A stretch of DNA of 6,083 nt from Rhodococcus sp. IITR03. Its GTDB lineage: Bacteria > Actinomycetota > Actinomycetes > Mycobacteriales > Mycobacteriaceae. The position numbers and the translations under genes were made by a program. Positions 1-5,662 of this stretch are shown piece after piece (positions within the stretch are counted from its first letter, which is position 1; each line of letters opens with the position of its first letter). The stretch is taken from assembly GCA_001017865.1 (NCBI GenBank), contig LATQ01000138.1, positions 1-6,083 of the forward strand, read 5' to 3'. The notes below the pieces were generated by a model, which saw only the letters and a program-made list of their open reading frames with translations, did not search any database and had not been told where the DNA came from.

Positions 1-183
1 GGTGGCCGCCGCGACTCGCGGTGCCGGTGTGCGCCCGTTCGGCATGATGCCCGGCATGGCACCCGCCTCCTCCGCGGCGACGAGCAGGACAAACGCGCGG
101 CCGGTTATCTCGTCACCGGGGAGAACGGGAACGAACTGATCGGGTCGTTGCCCGACACCGCTCCGCCGGTTCTGGGGGCCTGA
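1..183 (+). CDS. C-terminal tail of a PPE-like / ESX-associated protein (5' end outside window, one frameshift)
   Basis: Only the last ~60 residues are present. Positions 2-76 read in frame 2 as a Gly/Ala/Pro/Met-rich stretch containing FGMMPGMAPASS. From about 79 to the TGA at 181-183 frame 1 reads GDEQDKRAAGYLVTG, then NELIGSLPDTAPPVLGA. A low-complexity M/G/P linker followed by a 'YLV...NELIG.LP..APPVLG' ending is, from memory, the usual C-terminus of PPE-like proteins encoded beside espG in Rhodococcus, Nocardia and Mycobacterium. These are secreted substrates or partners of type VII (ESX) secretion. The two halves sit in different frames; one extra G in the GCGGCG at 74-79 joins them. 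The next gene starts 5 nt after the stop, which supports co-transcription. The N-terminal PPE domain lies outside the window, so the family call rests on the tail and the EspG neighbour. Confidence 0.6.
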   Translation, partial: GGRRDSRCRCAPVRHDARHGTRLLRGDEQDKRAAGYLVTGENGNELIGSLPDTAPPVLGA

Positions 184-188
184 GCGCT

Positions 189-932
189 GTGGACCGGTAT
201 CTGACACCCGATCGATTCCTGGCGTCGTGGACCGCTGCGGGTGGCGACGAGTTCCCCTTCCCTCTGCGCTATCGCACCTCGGCGATGTGGGAGGACGAGC
301 ACGCCGCGAACCTGCAGGCCGCTCGCGCGTGGCTGCGCGAGACTCCCGACCCTGCCCTCGACGACGCGATGCGGATCCTGCTGACCGGGGAGGTCGCGGT
401 GGAGGTCTACGGCCGCTCCACCGACCCGACCTGCGAAGTCTTCGTCCGCACGGCCGCGACCGACGAGCAGGCCGTCCTTGCCCATCAGGCTCCCGCCGCG
501 GGCGACATCCGCATCACCACGACCACCGATCTCGCGGGTGCGATCGTCGACACCCGGCCGGTCGTGGCAGCGGGCCGCGAACCGGCACGCACCGCGCCGA
601 GCCGGGATGTGCTCGAGCCGGCCGGATTCGGCGCTGTCCGTCGTCCGGCGGGTGGCACGCACGCAGAGTCGTTGCGCCGGTTGCTACGTCGCGAACGCTC
701 GGCCACCGGCAGCATCCGCATCCTGCGGTACTCGAATCCGGGGTACGCGCCCGTCGCCGACATCGGCTGGTTCGACGTCGTGGGCGACGGCCGGTACCTC
801 TTCCTCCCCGGCCCCGACCTCCGCGTCGCGCCGGGCACCGTCGACGCATTCGTCCGGGAACTGTCGGCGCAGCTGTCCCGGCTGCGCAAGCCGTCGCACG
901 AGGGTCGGAGCAGCGTCCTGCGACGGCAGTGA
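189..932 (+). CDS. EspG-family ESX secretion-associated protein
   Basis: 247 aa, close to the usual EspG length of about 250-290. EspG proteins are cytosolic chaperones that bind the tip of PPE proteins (as PE-PPE pairs) and deliver them to a type VII secretion machine. Family-like features are the N-terminal 'D..L..W...G.D..PFPL' pattern (residues 2-26), the central LLTGEVAVEVYG strand (64-75), a GSIRILRYS segment near 174, and a C-terminal IGWFDVVGDGRYLF block (192-205) followed by PGPDLRVAPG. There is no signal peptide or membrane segment, as expected for a cytosolic chaperone. The start is GTG at 189, with a GGGGG run at 174-178 as a plausible ribosome site 10 nt upstream. It directly follows a PPE-like tail, its expected client. 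The specific ESX locus cannot be told from this window, and no ESX core gene is visible. Confidence 0.8.
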   Translation: MDRYLTPDRFLASWTAAGGDEFPFPLRYRTSAMWEDEHAANLQAARAWLRETPDPALDDAMRILLTGEVAVEVYGRSTDPTCEVFVRTAATDEQAVLAHQAPAAGDIRITTTTDLAGAIVDTRPVVAAGREPARTAPSRDVLEPAGFGAVRRPAGGTHAESLRRLLRRERSATGSIRILRYSNPGYAPVADIGWFDVVGDGRYLFLPGPDLRVAPGTVDAFVRELSAQLSRLRKPSHEGRSSVLRRQ

Positions 933-940
933 TCCCTTCC

Positions 941-955
941 CGAACCGGCCGTTCG
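941..955. promoter_or_regulatory. 15-bp dyad upstream of the DUF309 gene
   Basis: CGAAC-CGGCC-GTTCG is a 5-bp inverted repeat around a 5-nt centre. It ends 3 nt before the proposed -10 box at 958-963. It could be an operator over the promoter or a weak terminator after the EspG gene, but a repeat this short may be chance. Confidence 0.25.
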
Positions 956-957
956 TC

Positions 958-969
958 TAGGCTGACGAC
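958..969 (+). promoter_or_regulatory. Candidate -10 box for a leaderless DUF309 transcript
   Basis: TAGGCT at 958-963 fits the actinobacterial -10 consensus TAnnnT and lies 6 nt before the A of the ATG at 970. That is the spacing seen for leaderless transcripts, where transcription starts on the first base of the start codon. No clear Shine-Dalgarno sequence precedes this ATG, which agrees. No good -35 box is seen near 935-940, which is common for such promoters. The element is inferred from the sequence only. Confidence 0.45.
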
Positions 970-1442
970 ATGACGGACCGGGACCGCACACCCGACGGCA
1001 GACCGCAGAACGCGCGTCCGCGCGACGCCCTGGGGCGTCCGTTGCCGCCGGGCGAAGAAGGCGTCGAACGTGTTCCCGAAGACATCGATCTGGATGTCGA
1101 GGAGACCATCGCCGAAGGTCAGCGCCTCCTCGACCACGGTTTTCCGTTCCACGCCCACGAGGTCTTCGAGGCGATGTGGAAGAAGGCACCACCCGAGGAA
1201 CGTCCCCTCTGGCAGGGCCTCGCCCAGCTCGCCGTGGGGCTGACCCACCTGCTCCGGGGCAACCCCACCGGCGCAGCGTCGCTGCTGAAGCAAGGACAGG
1301 CGCGGGTGCGGCACTACGAGGACGAACCGCCCTACCGGCTCGACATCGACGGTCTCGCGAGTTGGGCCGATCATCTGCTCACCGAGATCGCTCGCGACGA
1401 ACCGATCCCCGCTCCCCCGACCCCGCGCCTGAGGATGCCTGA
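970..1442 (+). CDS. DUF309 domain protein (stop codon apparently displaced by a one-base deletion)
   Basis: The DUF309 core is clear: GFPFHAHEVFEAMWKK at about 57-72, with the paired His and Glu residues typical of the family, then WQGLAQLAVGLTHLLRGN (81-98) and ASLLKQGQARV. The N-terminus (GRPQNARPRDALGRPLPPG) is the usual actinobacterial extension. The family is small, cytosolic and of unknown biochemical role. As given, the frame does not stop: it runs on to 2061 through the LON gene, with Arg-rich low-quality sequence after residue ~157. The family normally ends near PTPRLR, reached at about 1434. Adding one C in GATGCCTGATG (1434-1444) gives a TGA that overlaps the next ATG by one base and a 157-aa protein. 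The annotated end therefore reflects this inferred stop at 1440-1442. The C-rich run at 1407-1424 is an alternative site for the lost base. Confidence 0.75.
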
Positions 1443-2083
1443 TGCCGATACTGCCCATGTTCCCGCTCGGCACCGCGCTGCTTCCCGGATCCGACCTTCC
1501 GTTGCGCATCTTCGAGCCGAGATATCAGCAGCTCGTCCAGGACTGCACGGCATCACCGGACGGCCCTCTCTTCGGGGTCGTCCTCATCGCCCGAGGACAC
1601 GAAGTGGGCGGAGGCGAGCAGCGACACGACGTCGGCACCATCGCGCGGATCATGGTCGACACCGAGGTCGGTGCGGGTCGTCGCGAACTCGAATGCATTG
1701 CAGAGGAACGCATTCGCGTCGCCCGATGGCTGCCCGACGACCCCTATCCCCTCGCGGAGGTGGAGCCCTGGCCCGACACCGATTCGGGACCGGTGGATTT
1801 CGCCGAGATCACCGGACCGATGGGCCGGTTGTACGGGGTGCTCGACCGTCTCACGGGCGGCCGGGCCCCGCTGCCTCCCGCCACCACCGAACTACCGGAG
1901 GATCCGGGGGCGCGACTGTTCGCGCTCGCCCGGTACGTGCCGATGGGGGAAGCGGACCGCTATGCGGTTCTCGCCGCGCCGGGTCCGGCCGAACGCATGG
2001 CCGTGCTGCTCGAAGCGATCTCCACCGCAGTCGATCTCGCGGAATGGAAGTTGAAGGCTGAGACGCGTGCGCCCGACCGGTGA
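1442..2083 (+). CDS. LON peptidase substrate-binding domain protein
   Basis: 213 aa, intact. The N-terminus LPMFPLGTALLPGSDLPLRI (4-23) followed by FEPRYQQLV is the hallmark of the LON N-terminal (substrate-binding) domain. FGVVLIARGHEVGGG (44-58) and VGTIARI (64-70) continue the fold, and the C-terminal half is helical. There is no AAA+ module and no Ser-Lys protease domain, so this is a stand-alone LON-domain protein, not a protease. Such proteins are thought to bind unfolded or specific protein targets, but the role in actinobacteria is not established. The ATG at 1442 has a GAGGA ribosome site at 1431-1435 (6-nt spacing). It appears to overlap the stop of the DUF309 gene, suggesting translational coupling and a shared operon. 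Confidence 0.85.
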   Translation: MPILPMFPLGTALLPGSDLPLRIFEPRYQQLVQDCTASPDGPLFGVVLIARGHEVGGGEQRHDVGTIARIMVDTEVGAGRRELECIAEERIRVARWLPDDPYPLAEVEPWPDTDSGPVDFAEITGPMGRLYGVLDRLTGGRAPLPPATTELPEDPGARLFALARYVPMGEADRYAVLAAPGPAERMAVLLEAISTAVDLAEWKLKAETRAPDR

Positions 2084-2097
2084 GTGGAGTATCGCCC

Positions 2098-2125
2098 TTC
2101 TGGTCCCATGGTTGCGGGCTAGGGT
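2098..2125 (+). promoter_or_regulatory. Weak candidate promoter for the SnoaL-like/SDR pair
   Basis: The 79-nt gap after the LON gene holds TAGGGT at 2120-2125 (TAnnnT-type -10) with TTCTGG at 2098-2103, a poor -35 match, 16 nt upstream. A start near 2132 would leave a leader of about 30 nt containing a GGAAGG ribosome site at 2150-2155. The signal is weak, and read-through from the upstream operon is equally possible. Confidence 0.22.
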
Positions 2126-2162
2126 CCGGGACACCGTTCGTCCCCGACCGGAAGGCACCCTG

Positions 2163-2644
2163 ATGGACACCGTCGAACAACGGTTGGCCCGGCTCGAAGC
2201 TCTCGAAGAGATCAGGATGCTCAAGCATCGCTACTTCCGGGCGTGCGATGCCAAGGACCCGGACGCGATGCGCAGGTGCTTCGTCGCGCAGGGCGCCGAC
2301 ATCTACTACGGACCGGCGCTGGGTAGCTTCGCCGACGCCGACGCCTGGTCGATATCTACTCCCGGATCGCTCTCGAACGGGTCGACGACCGCTACGTCGT
2401 GCTCGACATGCATCACGGCATGCATCCGAGCATTCACCTGACCGGGCCCGACACCGCGACCGGCGCCTGGACGCTGCGGTTCCGGCAGGTGGATCTGCGT
2501 ACGCGCACCGAACGGGTCACCGCGCTCGACTACGACGACGACTACGTGCTCGAGAACGGCGAATGGAAGATCTCCCGCTGCCACGTGAAGGTGCTGTGGT
2601 CGATCCAGCGGGCTCTCACCGACGACGTGGAAGTGGTGCAGTGA
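2163..2644 (+). CDS. SnoaL/NTF2-like protein, BaiE-like (interrupted by one frameshift)
   Basis: With one base restored near 2343-2347 (GACGCCTGG to GACGCCCTGG) the product is exactly 160 aa. The first part, residues 1-61, reads EQRLARLEALEEIRMLKHRY then FRACDAKDPDAMRRCF. The second part, from GTC at 2348 onward, reads VDIYSRIALERVDDRYVVLD and MHHGMHPSIHLTG. The order helix, Tyr/Asp in 'Y.R..D.KD', His-rich MHHGMHPSI, 'TATGAWTL' and 'YDDDYVLENGEWKISRCHVK' matches the SnoaL-like/NTF2 cone fold. From memory it resembles bile-acid 7-alpha-dehydratase BaiE, where Tyr, Asp and His residues in matching places are catalytic. A dehydratase or isomerase role on a cyclic or steroid-like substrate is inference. 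Start ATG 2163 has GGAAGG 7 nt upstream. Its TGA (2642-2644) overlaps the SDR start by one base. Confidence 0.75.
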
Positions 2645-3470
2645 TGGCAGAAGCCAAGGTTGCGCTGGTCACCGGCGCGAGTCGCAGCGTGGGCAAGGGC
2701 ATCGCGTGCGCGCTCGGCTCCGACGGCTGGACCGTCTACGTCACCGCGCGCGGTCCCGTCGGTGTCGACGGACCGCTCGACCACACCGCGGCGGAGGTCA
2801 CCGAACGCGGTGGACGAGGTATCGCCGTGCAGTGCGACCACCGCGACGACGCACAGATTCACCAGCTGTTCGGCCGGATCGCCGACGAGCAGGACTCCCG
2901 CCTCGACCTGCTCGTCAACAACGTGTGGGCGTCACCGCCGGGGTTCGCGGGATTCTCCGAGCCGTTCTGGAAGCGCCCGATCAGCGACTGGGACAGCCTG
3001 ATCGGCGTCGGTCTCCGCGCGCACTACGTCGCCTCCGTCGAGGCCGCGCAGCTGATGGTGCCACGCACCAACGGGACGATCGTCAACATCTCGTCGTTCG
3101 CACCCGGTACCTGCATTCGGTGCTGTACGGCATGTCGAAGGCCGGCCTGGACAAGATGGCCGCCGACATGGCCGTCGAACTCCGGGGCACCGGGGTGACC
3201 ACCCTGTCGCTGTGGCCGGGACTGGTGAAGAACGAAGCCATGCTCGCCCGAGGCATCGACAACTTCGAGGGCTTCTCGTTGGCCAACGCCGAGACACCGG
3301 AGTTCATCGGACGGGTGATCGTCGCACTCGCAGCCGACCCCGAGGTGAACGCGCGCAGCGGCCGCACCCTCATCACCGCCGAGACCGCACTCGACTACGG
3401 CATCGTGGACGTCGAAGGCAACCAACCCGATTCACACCGGGACATCTTCGGAGGCGGGCCGTTGTTCTGA
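2644..3470 (+). CDS. Short-chain dehydrogenase/reductase (interrupted by one frameshift)
   Basis: A classical SDR of 275 aa once one base is restored near 3100-3105. Visible motifs are the cofactor-binding TGASRSVGKGIA (10-21), CDHRDD near 64-69 at the adenine-binding Asp position, LVNNVW (90-95), NISSF with the catalytic Ser (148-152), and YGMSK giving the Tyr/Lys pair (162 and 166). LWPGLVKNE (189-197) follows, where the usual PG motif sits. The first half is in the frame of ATG 2644 and the second half, from ACC at 3102, is in the next frame. The variant TGxxxSVGKG loop, long LVNNVW...PFWKRP segment and C-terminus resemble DHRS1-type SDRs. The reaction is NAD(P)-dependent alcohol/ketone interconversion; the substrate is unknown. 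The one-base overlap with the SnoaL-like gene suggests the two act in one pathway. All catalytic residues remain, which argues against decay. Confidence 0.8.
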
Positions 3471-3500
3471 CGACGGCTGCGGTTGCCGGGAGTCGAAACT

Positions 3501-3552
3501 GAGGGGAAGTTGTGTGCGTCGAATTCGCGAAAGTCGCACACAACTTCCCCTC
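3501..3552. repeat. 18-bp perfect inverted repeat with 16-nt loop
   Basis: The left arm at 3501-3518 (GAGGGGAAGTTGTGTGCG) is an exact reverse complement of the right arm at 3535-3552. The 16-nt loop contains the palindrome TTCGCGAA (3524-3531). It lies 30 nt after the SDR stop and 67 nt before the tRNA. It could end the SDR transcript, but no T-tract follows (CGATTGG), so it would be a tail-less hairpin. It could also be one copy of a dispersed palindromic repeat. A perfect 18-bp stem is far beyond chance in this length. Confidence 0.85.
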
Positions 3553-3602
3553 CGATTGGATGGCCCGGAGGAGGGGTGGTCAGAGCACCCTCGGAAGTCG
3601 TG

Positions 3603-3608
3603 TATGGT
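3603..3608 (+). promoter_or_regulatory. Candidate -10 box of the tRNA-fMet promoter
   Basis: TATGGT at 3603-3608 fits TAnnnT and lies 11 nt before the mature 5' end of the tRNA, a normal distance for a short 5' leader removed by RNase P. A TGGTCA at 3577-3582 is a possible -35, but the 20-nt spacing is too long, so the -35 is unresolved. Confidence 0.4.
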
Positions 3609-3619
3609 TGGACATGCAA

Positions 3620-3695
3620 CGCGGGGTGGAGCAGCTCGGTAGCTCGCTGGCTCATAACCCAGAGGTCGCAGGTTCGAATCCTGTCCCCGCTACCA
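3620..3695 (+). tRNA. Initiator tRNA-fMet (CAU), with one G missing from the anticodon stem
   Basis: The acceptor stem is C1 GCGGGG pairing with CCCCGC, leaving position 1:72 as a C:U mismatch. An unpaired 1:72 is the identity mark of bacterial initiator tRNA, needed for formylation. The D arm is AGCAGCUCGGUAGCUC, the anticodon loop CUCAUAA (anticodon CAU) at 3651-3657, the T arm GCAGG-UUCGAAU-CCUGU, and the encoded end A-CCA (3692-3695). Initiators carry three G:C pairs at the base of the anticodon stem (GGG/CCC). Here the 5' side reads only CTGG before the loop while the 3' side is CCCAG, so one G is missing at 3649-3650. The gene is 76 nt instead of the expected 77. A stem defect in an essential, usually low-copy tRNA suggests a sequence error. 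A strong terminator follows directly. Confidence 0.93.
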
Positions 3696-3698
3696 CCG

Positions 3699-3736
3699 AC
3701 CGGCCCGGACTCACACGAGTCCGGGCCGGTTCTTTT
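3699..3736 (+). terminator. Rho-independent terminator of tRNA-fMet
   Basis: A perfect 14-bp GC-rich stem (ACCGGCCCGGACTC at 3699-3712 with its complement at 3717-3730) and an ACAC loop are followed by TCTTTTGTGT. It begins 4 nt after the tRNA CCA end, so it ends the tRNA transcript and separates it from the transporter gene. Confidence 0.92.
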
Positions 3737-3785
3737 GTGTCTGCCCCTCGGTCTCGGTACCGCTCCCTCGGCAGCGCTCACCGAG

Positions 3786-3820
3786 TACATTTCGCCACAG
3801 AGTCTCTGCAGAGCGGAGGG
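3786..3820 (+). promoter_or_regulatory. Upstream region of the AI-2E transporter gene: possible -10, tandem dyads and ribosome site
   Basis: TACATT at 3786-3791 is a possible -10 (TAnnnT) without a recognisable -35. At 3798-3813 the sequence CAGAG-T-CTCTG-CAGAG holds two overlapping dyads sharing the middle CTCTG. GGAGGG at 3815-3820 is a strong ribosome site. It lies 4 nt from ATG 3825 and only 1 nt from the in-frame GTG at 3822, which favours the ATG as start. Confidence 0.35.
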
Positions 3821-3824
3821 TGTG

Positions 3825-4955
3825 ATGACCAAGCGCGCAACCGTCGCCGATCGTCCACGAACTCCCCGCTGGCTCCGGCCCACGATCGTCGGTGTTCTGC
3901 TGGCCGTCGCCTTCTATCAGATGTCGGGTTGGCTCTTCCACAACCTGAAGGGCTTCCTCGGCCTGTTGTTCCTGGCGTGGTTGTTCAGCATCACCATCGA
4001 ACCGATCGTCGACCGCCTCGAGCGGTTCGGGATGCGTCGCGGCGCCGGGACCGGCCTCGTGCTGTTCTCCCTGATCCTGCTCACCGTCGGGTTCTTCGCG
4101 GTGTTCGGCACGCTCTTGTTCGAACAGATCGCTCAGTTGCTCACCACACTGCCGGACGCGCTCACGCGCATCACCGACTGGGCGAACCGCACCTTCGACA
4201 CGAACTTCAAAACCGGGGACGAGCTGCTCAAGATCACTCCCGATACGCTTCGCGATCTCGCGCAACGCTTCACGCCCGGTGTCCTCGGGGTCCTCAGCAC
4301 TCTGGTCGGTGCCCTGTTCCAGATCCTGACGCTGCTGCTGTTCGTCTTCTACATGTCGGCCGAAGGGCCGAAGATGCGCCGGACGATCGCGAGCTGGTTC
4401 CCGGCCCGGCAGCAGCAGCTGATCGCGAACGTGTGGGAGACCTCGGTGGAGAAAGCCGGCGGCTACGTCGTCTCCCGATTGATCCTCGCCGCCGCCGCGT
4501 CGATCTTCACCGGAATCTTCTTCCTCATCATCGGGGTTCCGTACTGGCTGCCCCTCGCGATCTGGACCGGGGTGGTCTCGCAGTTCATCCCGACCCTCGG
4601 TACCTATCTGGCGATCGGGCTCCCCGCGCTCATCGCCGCGGTGCAGCATCCGCTCGACGGCGTGTGGGTGATCGCCTTCGGCACGGTCTATCAGCAGATC
4701 GAGAACTATGTGCTCCACCCGCGCATCACGGCCCGCACGGTGTCGATCCACCCGGCGGTGGCGTTCGGTTCGGTGATCGTCGGTGCCACACTGTTCGGCC
4801 CGGTGGGGGCGCTGGTGTCCGTGCCGGTGGTGGCGATCCTGCAGGCGCTCGCCGAGTCGTTCGGGCATCGCTACGAACTGATCCCGGAGGTGGGTGGGGA
4901 GGAACCGGAGCCCGACGCCCCGGAGCTCACGGCCGACAACGACGACTACGACTGA
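3825..4955 (+). CDS. AI-2E family transporter (multi-pass membrane protein)
   Basis: 376 aa, the usual length for the family (TqsA/PerM/YdiK-like). These are integral membrane proteins; some export autoinducer-2 and others act as Na+/H+ antiporters, so the substrate here is unknown. Hydrophobic segments are seen at about 20-35, 42-57, 73-97, 152-177, 219-248, 263-273, 281-290 and 310-340. A soluble stretch lies at about 100-150, typical of the family. Conserved motifs are PTLGTYLA (256-263), YQQIENYVLHPRI (289-301) with the family's Gln/Glu/Asn, and IHPAV before the last membrane segments. The C-terminal tail is acidic (EVGGEEPEPDAPE... DNDDYD) and likely cytosolic. ATG 3825 is chosen for its ribosome-site spacing; the open frame extends upstream only because it runs through the tRNA and terminator. 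It is monocistronic, convergent with the CoA-transferase genes. Confidence 0.9.
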   Translation: MTKRATVADRPRTPRWLRPTIVGVLLAVAFYQMSGWLFHNLKGFLGLLFLAWLFSITIEPIVDRLERFGMRRGAGTGLVLFSLILLTVGFFAVFGTLLFEQIAQLLTTLPDALTRITDWANRTFDTNFKTGDELLKITPDTLRDLAQRFTPGVLGVLSTLVGALFQILTLLLFVFYMSAEGPKMRRTIASWFPARQQQLIANVWETSVEKAGGYVVSRLILAAAASIFTGIFFLIIGVPYWLPLAIWTGVVSQFIPTLGTYLAIGLPALIAAVQHPLDGVWVIAFGTVYQQIENYVLHPRITARTVSIHPAVAFGSVIVGATLFGPVGALVSVPVVAILQALAESFGHRYELIPEVGGEEPEPDAPELTADNDDYD

Positions 4956-4971
4956 GGAACGAGAACGGGGC

Positions 4972-4996
4972 CGTACGCGAGATCTCCTCGCGCACG
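4972..4996. terminator. Possible bidirectional hairpin between convergent genes
   Basis: CGTACGCGAG (4972-4981) pairs with CTCGCGCACG (4987-4996), with one A:C mismatch and a 5-nt loop. It lies in the 60-nt gap between the two convergent stop codons, where a shared terminator is expected. There is no T-tract on either side, so it is a weak candidate. Confidence 0.3.
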
Positions 4997-5015
4997 ACCC
5001 GTGGTCGATATCCGA

Positions 5016-5662
5016 TCAGACGATCAGCTTCGCTGCCGTCGCTGCGACGACGTCCTCGGTGGTCACACCGGGCGCCGTCTCGACGAGCTTCAATCCCTCG
5101 TCGGTGACGTCGATGACCGCGAGGTCGGTGATGATGCGCTGCACGCATCCACGACCGGTGAGCGGCAGCGCGCACTCCTCGAGGATCTTCGGATCACCCT
5201 TCTTGGTGACGTGATCCATCATCACGATGACGCGCTTGGCGCCGTGGACGAGGTCCATCGCGCCACCCATGCCCTTGACCATCGCGCCGGGTACCATCCA
5301 GTTGGCGATGTCGCCCTTGGCGGAGACCTGCATCGCGCCGAGGACGGCGACGTCGATCTGGCCGCCGCGGATCATGCCGAACGACTGCGCCGAGTCGAAG
5401 TACGACGCACCGGGAATCGCGGTGATGGTCTCCTTGCCGGCGTTGATGAGCTCGGGGTCGAGTTCGTCCTCGGTCGGGTACGGGCCGACGCCGAGCACAC
5501 CGTTCTCGGAGTGCAGGATGACCTCGACGCCGGGCTCGAGATAGTTCGGCACGAGGGTGGCATGCCGATTCCGAGGTTGACGTACTGGCCGTCCTCGAGT
5601 TCCTTGGCGACGCGTGCCGCCATCTCCTCGCGGGTCAGCCCCTTCTTCGTTGCCTGTGTCAT
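5016..5662 (-). CDS. scoB: 3-oxoacid CoA-transferase subunit B (interrupted by one frameshift)
   Basis: 215 aa once one base is restored near 5555-5561. The N-terminus [19 protein letters not shown] and VNLGIGMP (27-35) is in one frame; [20 protein letters not shown] onward is in another. The SENGVLGVG motif carries the catalytic Glu (residue 53), which forms the glutamyl-CoA thioester in family I CoA-transferases. [31 protein letters not shown] and [13 protein letters not shown] are all intact. The enzyme moves CoA from succinyl-CoA to a 3-oxo acid: acetoacetate (ScoAB) in ketone-body use, or 3-oxoadipate (PcaIJ) in aromatic catabolism. The two cannot be separated from sequence alone here, so the symbol is provisional. 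Its ATG overlaps the stop of subunit A by 4 nt (ATGA), showing a coupled operon. The restored base makes CCC of CC in ATGCC-ACC, giving MPTLVPN as in the family. Confidence 0.85.

Noticed and set aside
105..662. 185-aa minus-strand frame antisense to EspG
   Set aside because: Arg/Gly-rich composition typical of high-GC shadow frames, no recognisable domain, and it lies opposite a convincing gene.
1443..2061. Continuation of the DUF309 frame as a 363-aa fusion protein
   Set aside because: After residue ~157 the frame is Arg/Pro/Gly-rich with no domain and overlaps a well-formed LON-domain gene; it is a shadow frame opened by a lost base.
2340..2350. Programmed ribosomal frameshifting in the SnoaL-like and SDR genes
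   Set aside because: No slippery heptamer or conserved downstream structure is apparent, and the same type of break occurs in unrelated genes and in a tRNA.
3571..3592. Small hairpin GGGGTG...CACCC before the tRNA
   Set aside because: Six base pairs with a 7-nt loop in very GC-rich DNA is easily chance and has no T-tract.
3620..3740. tRNA gene as an integration site for a mobile element
   Set aside because: No integrase gene and no second copy of the tRNA 3' end is seen in the window.
3483..3824. N-terminal extension of the AI-2E transporter frame
   Set aside because: It runs through the 18-bp inverted repeat, the tRNA and its terminator; the ribosome site and family length support ATG 3825.
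3711..4868. 385-aa minus-strand frame opposite the transporter
   Set aside because: Composition is dominated by Glu/Asp/Arg/Gln repeats arising as the complement of hydrophobic codons; no family features.
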